In this document: in pieces, positions 58,901 to 64,000 of the stretch
How the letters are laid out: each line of letters starts with the position of its first letter
How positions within the stretch are numbered: position 1 is the stretch's first letter
From: Lonicera japonica
Taxonomy: Eukaryota > Streptophyta > Magnoliopsida > Dipsacales > Caprifoliaceae
Reading direction: 5' to 3'
DNA length: 64,000 nt
Assembly (NCBI GenBank): GCA_021464415.1
Contig: CM038469.1
Span: 2,892,501-2,956,500 of the forward strand
Translations under genes and position numbers: made by a program
The notes under the pieces: generated by a model
Database searches by the model: none
Told to the model about the DNA's origin: nothing
What the model saw: the letters and a program-made list of their open reading frames with translations, nothing else

Positions 58901-59657
58901 GCAACGACATAAAAAAAAAGTTGCAAGAAGATAGTCCTACGATCCTATTTCATTGTCGAATATGGAATCCGATGATGAATGGATTACGGAGAAAGATGAC
59001 CCCGTTTTACCTTTGGACCTTGCTTGGATGGATATAAATAATGTTGATTGTTTTCAAGTGGAAGAAATTGGAGAGAGAAGCCAAAAGAAAAGGAAGAGAA
59101 GCATTTTAGTATAATATTAATTCACTATAATTTGTTAGCTAAGTAATATTCTTACAATATTTTTACACTAAATTTATTAAACCATTATTTAGGGCCCAGA
59201 AATCTTACTTATGAAAATAATATCAAGGGAAAACAAGTTATTAGTGATGGACTAAGAGATGAAAATGAAATTCAAGAAGTACATGAGGATGAAGATGGAG
59301 GAAGTGATGATGTGTTGCCCGACAAAGATATGGATGGCATTGATTTAGATTTTATCGATTGAATTCAATGTGAAGACATAATTAACTTTATTTTGTGTTT
59401 TGATGAATTGATGATATTTTGAATTATTCATGTTTAAGTGATATTATTTAATCTTGAATGAAATATGTACTACTAGTCTACTAGATTGTCTTTTATTTGA
59501 TTTATACGTATATTTGCTATATGTATGCATGTGTTCGTGTATAGAAAAATTAATATTTATGTAAATATCAAAATCAAAGCGTATCTTATGATCATACACG
59601 ATACTATTTTTTCGCAAAAAAGATACACTTCCGATACACAATATCTACTATCTTGGA
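55908..59657 (+). mobile_element. hAT transposon, 3.75 kb, inserted in the gypsy LTR
   Basis: Flanks TTAATCCA (55900-55907) and TTAATCAA (59658-59665) match at 7 of 8 positions. Removing the element restores alignment with the other gypsy LTR. The ends carry related inverted TAGTTAGTAT/TAGTAGATAT and TATCGGAAG/ATGATACG motifs. It contains a hAT transposase pseudogene. A GA repeat occupies about 56208-56231. Confidence 0.65.
56830..59362 (+). pseudogene. hAT transposase (BED zinc finger - DUF659 - dimerisation), degraded
   Basis: A BED-type finger lies at 56830-57080 (KCNYCGPKNWRGMRRMKYHL, then DVIPCSK). A DUF659 block lies at 57294-57620 (PGLKPPSYHEAW, CTIMSNRW, NPQGTVFLQSLDTSSIHKDA, EENVVHV). 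Middle blocks follow near 57950-58060 (TRFASEYLTL-like) and 58163-58513 (MDGDAKLVMGYTYEAMDKAK). The dimerisation signature is near 58650-58725 (LSLTCSAIGCERNWSVF), followed by RLYALVFVKYNFRLEQRH (near 58850). An acidic tail ends DGIDLDFID at 59362. Frameshifts and stops break it in several places, and the catalytic middle part is poorly preserved. Introns occur near 57230-57290 and elsewhere. Non-functional. Confidence 0.85.
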
Positions 59658-59899
59658 TTAATCAAGACAAACAAGTATTATGATTAAAATAAATGCTGCA
59701 ATATAATTATTACTACATGAAGTTTTATAAAGGGTGGTGCTATTTCCACCCCACAAACTACTTGCTTTCACTCCCACTCTCACTACCACTCCCACCAACT
59801 CTCTTTTACTCATTAACACTCCCACTACTTCCTTTACCACTCCCATTTTAATATACATAGATTAATGATTAATTATATTTAACCATTAATCATTAATCA

Positions 59900-59926
59900 T
59901 CCTCCTCCTCCTCCTCCTCCTCCTCT

Positions 59927-59961
<35 letters not shown>

Positions 59962-60230
59962 TCAACAATGGTTTCTAAAATTTTACATTCATTTAACCCT
60001 TAATGCAACACAAACTAATTATAATTAATCATTAATTCTTCTTCTTCTTCTTCTTCTTCTTCTTCTTCTTCTCTTCTTCAACAATGGTTTCTAAAATTTT
60101 ACATTCATTTAACCCTTAATGCAACACAAACTAATTATAATAAATCATTAATTCTTCTTCATTCTCTTCTTCTTCTTCTTCTTCTTCTTCTTCTTCTTCT
60201 TCTTCTTCTTCTTCTTCTTCTTCTCAACAA
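59900..60230. repeat. CTT microsatellites in three tandem blocks
   Basis: Runs of CTC/CTT at about 59899-59955, 60029-60078 and 60151-60224 alternate with copies of aatggtttctaaaattttac and acacaaactaattataat. An inverse GAA run lies at about 60932-60990. Confidence 0.9.
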
Positions 60231-60271
60231 TGGTTTTTAAATTTTTTCATCCATCTACTCATTGGTCCCTT

Positions 60272-60612
60272 ACAACCGTGGCCTCCTTGTATCATATTTT
60301 AGCTCTCGGGACCTTACATCGCCATCTAAAAATCGAGTATTGAGAACAATTTCGGTTCTCTATGACCGAGGTTCATCCACTTCCTCGATCCCTCACAACC
60401 GAAGTATTCTGGACTATATTTTTAGCTCTCGGAACCTTACATCGGTCTTTAACAACCGAGTATTTTGAATAATTTTGGTTTCATAGGACCGAAATTCATC
60501 AAATTGCTCGGTCTCCTAGGACCGAAGTTGTCTGAAATATAATCAAATTACACATTCGGTCACCGAAAACCGAATAAGTGCTTAAATTTCGGTTTCCCGT
60601 AACCGAGGTAAC
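60272..60612. repeat. Array of TCGGT/ACCGA inverted motifs
   Basis: At least six short stem-like pairs such as TTCGGTTCTCTATGACCGAG and CTCGGTCTCCTAGGACCGAA, spaced roughly 40-70 bp apart. Confidence 0.8.
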
Positions 60613-61122
60613 CTGTTCTAATGCTCTAATTCGTTTTGTTGGTACAATTTTTTTTTGATATTAACTAAAGAAAATAAACATTAAACATAATAAAAACAAA
60701 CATATCTTTCTTTCATTAGGTTTTTCTACTTTGATAATCCTTGATTTGCTATTCTCTACCATTCTCTACAACTTAAAGTTTTTTTTTGTGTGACATTAAT
60801 GGAGATTTTGTGTGTTTTTGTGAGTTACTTTTGAATTTTTGTTGGCTTTTAAAATGAATTGAATGAGATAGAATGTGTTAATTAGATCTGAATTTTTGTT
60901 AATTATTAACCATTGAGTAAAAATCATAGAGAAGAAGAAGAAGAAGAAGAAGAAGAAGAGGAAGATGAAGAGGAAGAAGAAGAAGAAGAATAGTAATTAA
61001 TGTTAATGAGTAATTAGTTGGTTGAAAATGATTAATTGAGTGGGGTGAAAATAGGAGTTTAAAACTTTTTTTTTGGTGGGAGTGGAAGCAAGTAGTTTGT
61101 GGGGTGGAAATAGCACCACCCT

Positions 61123-61645
61123 TTATAAATGAGAAGTAAGATGATAGGATTAAAAAATAATAATTAGATTTTTATTGTGGCCATAACCAAACAGACTAAA
61201 CTTGTGAGATCAATCACTTTCATTCCATTGCTGGAAAACTTCAATCATAAGAATGAAGTTGAGCTCAATCACAAGGTTTCATATTCAATTTTACCTTGAA
61301 CCACAACTATTTTATGACATTGACATCACTTTGACTTGTTTCTTTCTTTCTTTTTTTTTTTCCAACCAATTTCATGGTCTTTGTTTACAAAGCTCCCTTA
61401 GCTGTTCTTTCCAGCAAACTGTAGTCAATAAATTCAAGTTTTTCTCATTTTACAGTTTTACTTTCAAATGTATTATAATTAAAATAGTATCCGTTTGCTT
61501 TTGCATGAGTATTTGTAACGTATTAAATGCTTGTCAAATATTTATTTTAACAAGTTTTTTACAAAGAACGACCCAAGTGGGCATGGGCCCCACAGGAGCA
61601 CCTCCATAATTTTAGACGGTACTGAACTCTATACCAATCAGGGAG
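61123..61645. other. Intergenic, no gene recognised
   Basis: AT-rich. The plus-strand frame at 61253-61609 is Phe/Ser/Cys-rich with no recognised motif. Confidence 0.4.
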
Positions 61646-62255
61646 CAGGGCTGGACTTGGAGTAGGGCAGGCAGGGCGACCGCCCAGGGTTTAAAAATAA
61701 GAAAGAGCACCAATTTTTTTATATGTATATATATATATATATAATAAGTATATGTTAAAAAATATTAAATAAATAAAATATCTTTCCAAGAATCTTTATT
61801 TAATAAAGTAACTTTCTAATAAAATGACGCAAATTTCCAAAGTCGGTCTCTTCGTCTTTGCCTATTTTTCATTGATCAAAATTAAGAGAAACAGAGTTAT
61901 TGCCTATTCTTTTATTATTCTTCAATCTTCAGCTCTTCTTTTTGCAATTGCATCTTGCCCTCTTAGCGTCATTTTGGAGCATCTAGAAACTTTTTAGAAT
62001 ATAGAAATGTACATAAAGGTTGAAGATGTAGCATATAGGTACTTGAATTATCGTTGTATTAGTTTTAAAGACATGTAAACCCGTACATTTTAAAATGAAA
62101 TTTGTAAACACTTTCAATTTTTAATTGTAATGTGTTTTTGGCATAATATAAAAATTAATTGGTTTTTTTAATATAAAAAAATTAATATTTTTATTTATAA
62201 AAGGGCATCATTTTAAAATTTTGCTCAGGCCTAAAATTGGTCAGGACCGGCTCTG
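61646..62255. mobile_element. Non-autonomous hAT element (CAGRGCYGG ends)
   Basis: The left end CAGGGCTGGACTTGG and the right end, reverse complemented CAGAGCCGGTCCTGACC, are imperfect inverted repeats. Direct repeats CAGGGAG flank at 61639-61645 and 62256-62262. The ends resemble the CAGGGCCGGCCCTG type common in plant hAT elements. 610 bp, non-coding. Confidence 0.72.
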
Positions 62256-62314
62256 CAGGGAGGACCCGCACTAACCTACCTTAGGAGTTTTAAGCTTTTT
62301 GAGCTCGAATATAA

Positions 62315-63792
62315 TAGAGGTGTGCATTGGTTTCAAATTAATATATCTATATTATAAAACACTATCTTTGATCAATTTTTTTAAAAAAAGTATAAAAATC
62401 TAATGGTTAAAAACACACATGTTATAGTGCGCATTAGTTCTATACTATTGGATGAGTTTTATACACACATCAAGATGTCACATCAAAATTAAAACACTTA
62501 CACCAATAATATACACACAATAAACTCTCACATACTAAGAATTTTATCTATATTAAAAATGTCATAACTTAAAATAAAAAATTTAAAATTTAATAAAAAT
62601 TTAATATTTAAAATCTACTAATTAAGATCAATTAAACAAGATCCATCATGACTATATAATCATGCAAAAAAATAAATAAATTATTGTGTAACATTTAAGG
62701 GCGTACGTTATGTGTTCATATATTATTGGTCATCTCAATCTGTCATTTTTAGGACGTACGTTACGTGGTTGGATTATGACTAAAAAGACTCTTTATAAAA
62801 TTAAAAACAAGTCGGTCCAATCCGATATACTTTTAATTTTTTCAGCATGAAAATATATTAAACTTACGTTTCAATTGTTCCAACGTTAGATTAGACTAGA
62901 CAATGAGTTCAAAATAGACTGACTGATTTTGTCAATTTAAATTCATCACACGTTAATTTTTTTAACGTTACGTGGTTGGATTATGATTAAAAGATTCTTT
63001 AAAAAATTTAAAACAAGTCAATACAATCTGGTATACTTTTAGTTTTTGAGCATGCAGATATATTGAACTTATGTTTCAATTGTTCACAATGTTAGATTAG
63101 ACTAGACAATGGGTTCAAAATATACTGATTGATTTTGTCAATTTAAATTCATCACACGTTAATTTTTTTATCCTATTATTAGATTTTTTTTTATTTCATC
63201 GTGCCAGATGGCACCTGTATACCCTAGTTTATTATAATTCGTCAATTAATTTAATTCAATATGTTTTTATATTTTAAAATTCAACTCAATCCGACTTGAT
63301 TTCAAAATCCTATTTGATCCAATTTGACATTGGATTGGATTGGTTCGAAATTAATATATTTTGTGTTTAGATTGTTTAAGTTTAAATAACATACAAAACA
63401 AATCCAATCAACTTCACAAAAATACTGTTTAAAAAAATTAAAAAATCACAAGGATCAAGACAATATAAATAAAAAGTTTCCTTCATTAGTAAAATAAAAG
63501 AAAAATAAATTATGATTTATTTATTAGGTTATTTTATATATGTAGCAATAATAAAGTGTACGCGGTCTAATTAATAACTTAGTATATAATAATAATTAAT
63601 TATGTAAGGATTAGTGTCATTTTTAATTGAGGTTGGATTGGATCGGATCGGTTTAATATTGGTTTCATCAAGGTAATAACCAAACCGATCTAATGTTTAG
63701 TTGATTTTTTAAAACACAAATCAATCCAATCCCCCAGCTTCACCAAATCCAATCAAGATTGGATTGGATTGGATTAGATTATGCACATCCTA
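62315..63792. mobile_element. hAT-like MITE (TAGAGGTGTGCA ends), split by a Helitron
   Basis: The left end TAGAGGTGTGCATTGG and the right end, reverse complemented TAGGATGTGCATAATC, are inverted. The interior has the GGATTGGATT / AATCCAATCC repeats usual for this MITE type. Without the Helitron it is about 600 bp. Target duplication is not clear. Confidence 0.6.
62346..63227 (+). mobile_element. Non-autonomous Helitron
   Basis: The 5' end A|TCTATATTATAAAA is at 62345/62346. The 3' end has the hairpin GTGCCAGATGGCAC at 63201-63214 and the terminal CTAG|T at 63224-63227. Insertion between A and T and the end structures are diagnostic. It shares the TCTATATTATA head with the 15.7-17.9 kb cluster. 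It holds two tandem copies of about 205 bp beginning gttacgtggttggattatga near 62759 and 62967. No Rep/helicase. Confidence 0.85.
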
Positions 63793-64000
63793 CAAGATAT
63801 TACTTGTTTAATTATAAATGACTATCGCGGCACCATTTCAAATTGCATTTCTTTTGTTATACCCTACGTTTTTTGAGAAATCACTCTCGACATGGTTAAG
63901 AAAAAAAAAAAGTGCCATTGGCATTTCAGATACAGTCTTACCTTTTGTGGAATAGAGTTGAAAATAACAAAAGATATGTAGTAGGGTCCAAAAGAACATA
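63793..64000. other. Right-edge sequence, nothing recognised
   Basis: Short AT-rich flank after the MITE. No motif seen. Confidence 0.4.

Larger units (their letters stand above)
49288..59716 (-). mobile_element. Gypsy 5' LTR, split by two later insertions
   Basis: Read on the minus strand, the LTR begins near 59716 (TGTAGTAATAATTATATTG), resumes at 55907 after a hAT element (55908-59657), and ends at 49288 (CAGGGTGTTACA) after a second insertion (49311-54126). The joined sequence aligns with the LTR at 31455-32768, including AACAAACAAGTATTATG right of the hAT element and AACTTAGGCTTAAT left of it. Total LTR length without insertions is about 1.9 kb. Confidence 0.65.
59731..61122. mobile_element. 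1.4-kb element with 47-bp terminal inverted repeats
   Basis: The ends AGGGTGGTGCTATTTCCACC continue for 47 bp and match in inverted orientation with a single mismatch. The flanking TTATAA appears on both sides, and because it is palindromic it may be duplication or part of the repeat. The interior holds CTT/CTC microsatellites, three tandem blocks of about 115 bp and an array of TCGGT...ACCGA inverted motifs. No transposase. A Mutator-like or other TIR family is possible. Confidence 0.82.

Overview
The window reads as nuclear DNA of a flowering plant, most likely a eudicot. It is AT-rich and gene-poor, the genes have GT-AG introns, and it is crowded with nested plant-type transposons (hAT, PIF/Harbinger, FAR1-type Mutator-like, Helitron, Ty3/gypsy, a non-autonomous LTR element and SINE-like copies). 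The species cannot be named from the sequence.

Three host genes are firm. At the left edge, on the minus strand, are the first three exons of a thylakoid-lumen cyclophilin of the CYP38/TLP40 type (545-1630); the rest lies off the window. At 23039-24442 (+) is an intact, intronless family-1 glycosyltransferase of the UGT90A type, with a TATA box just upstream. At 27991-29923 (-) is a two-exon DSS1/SEM1 gene, a proteasome-lid subunit. A 40-residue one-helix membrane ORF at 42455-42577 (-) is a fourth, less certain candidate.

Layout. 1-5.6 kb: CYP38, a SINE, a Stowaway-like MITE, a 1.3-kb hAT element with 8-bp target duplications, and a ribonuclease-H-like pseudogene. 6.6-14.8 kb: an 8.2-kb PIF/Harbinger element with a transposase pseudogene (+) and a Myb/SANT-type accessory pseudogene (-). 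It is broken by a solo LTR carrying ten copies of a CG-rich palindrome, and by a second repeat. 15-22 kb: a tandem Helitron cluster and foldback or MITE elements. 22.9-30.3 kb: the UGT and DSS1 island. 31.4-59.7 kb: pieces of a minus-strand Ty3/gypsy chromovirus, possibly one element spread apart by later insertions. These insertions include two FAR1-type copies, a 3.75-kb hAT element with a decayed transposase, and a young 4.8-kb LTR element. 59.7-64 kb: a 1.4-kb long-TIR element, a 610-bp hAT element, and a Helitron inside a hAT-like MITE.

The most striking finding is inside the young LTR element (49311-54126). Its LTRs differ by four substitutions, and it has no recognisable gag or pol. 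On the opposite strand it carries a LOB-domain (LBD) transcription-factor-like reading frame with a complete CX2CX6CX3C zinc motif, broken by a single frameshift in a T run. It looks like a plant regulatory gene carried by a retrotransposon. Reading frames, splice sites and repeat boundaries were read by eye. Family names rest on recognised motifs, not on a database search.
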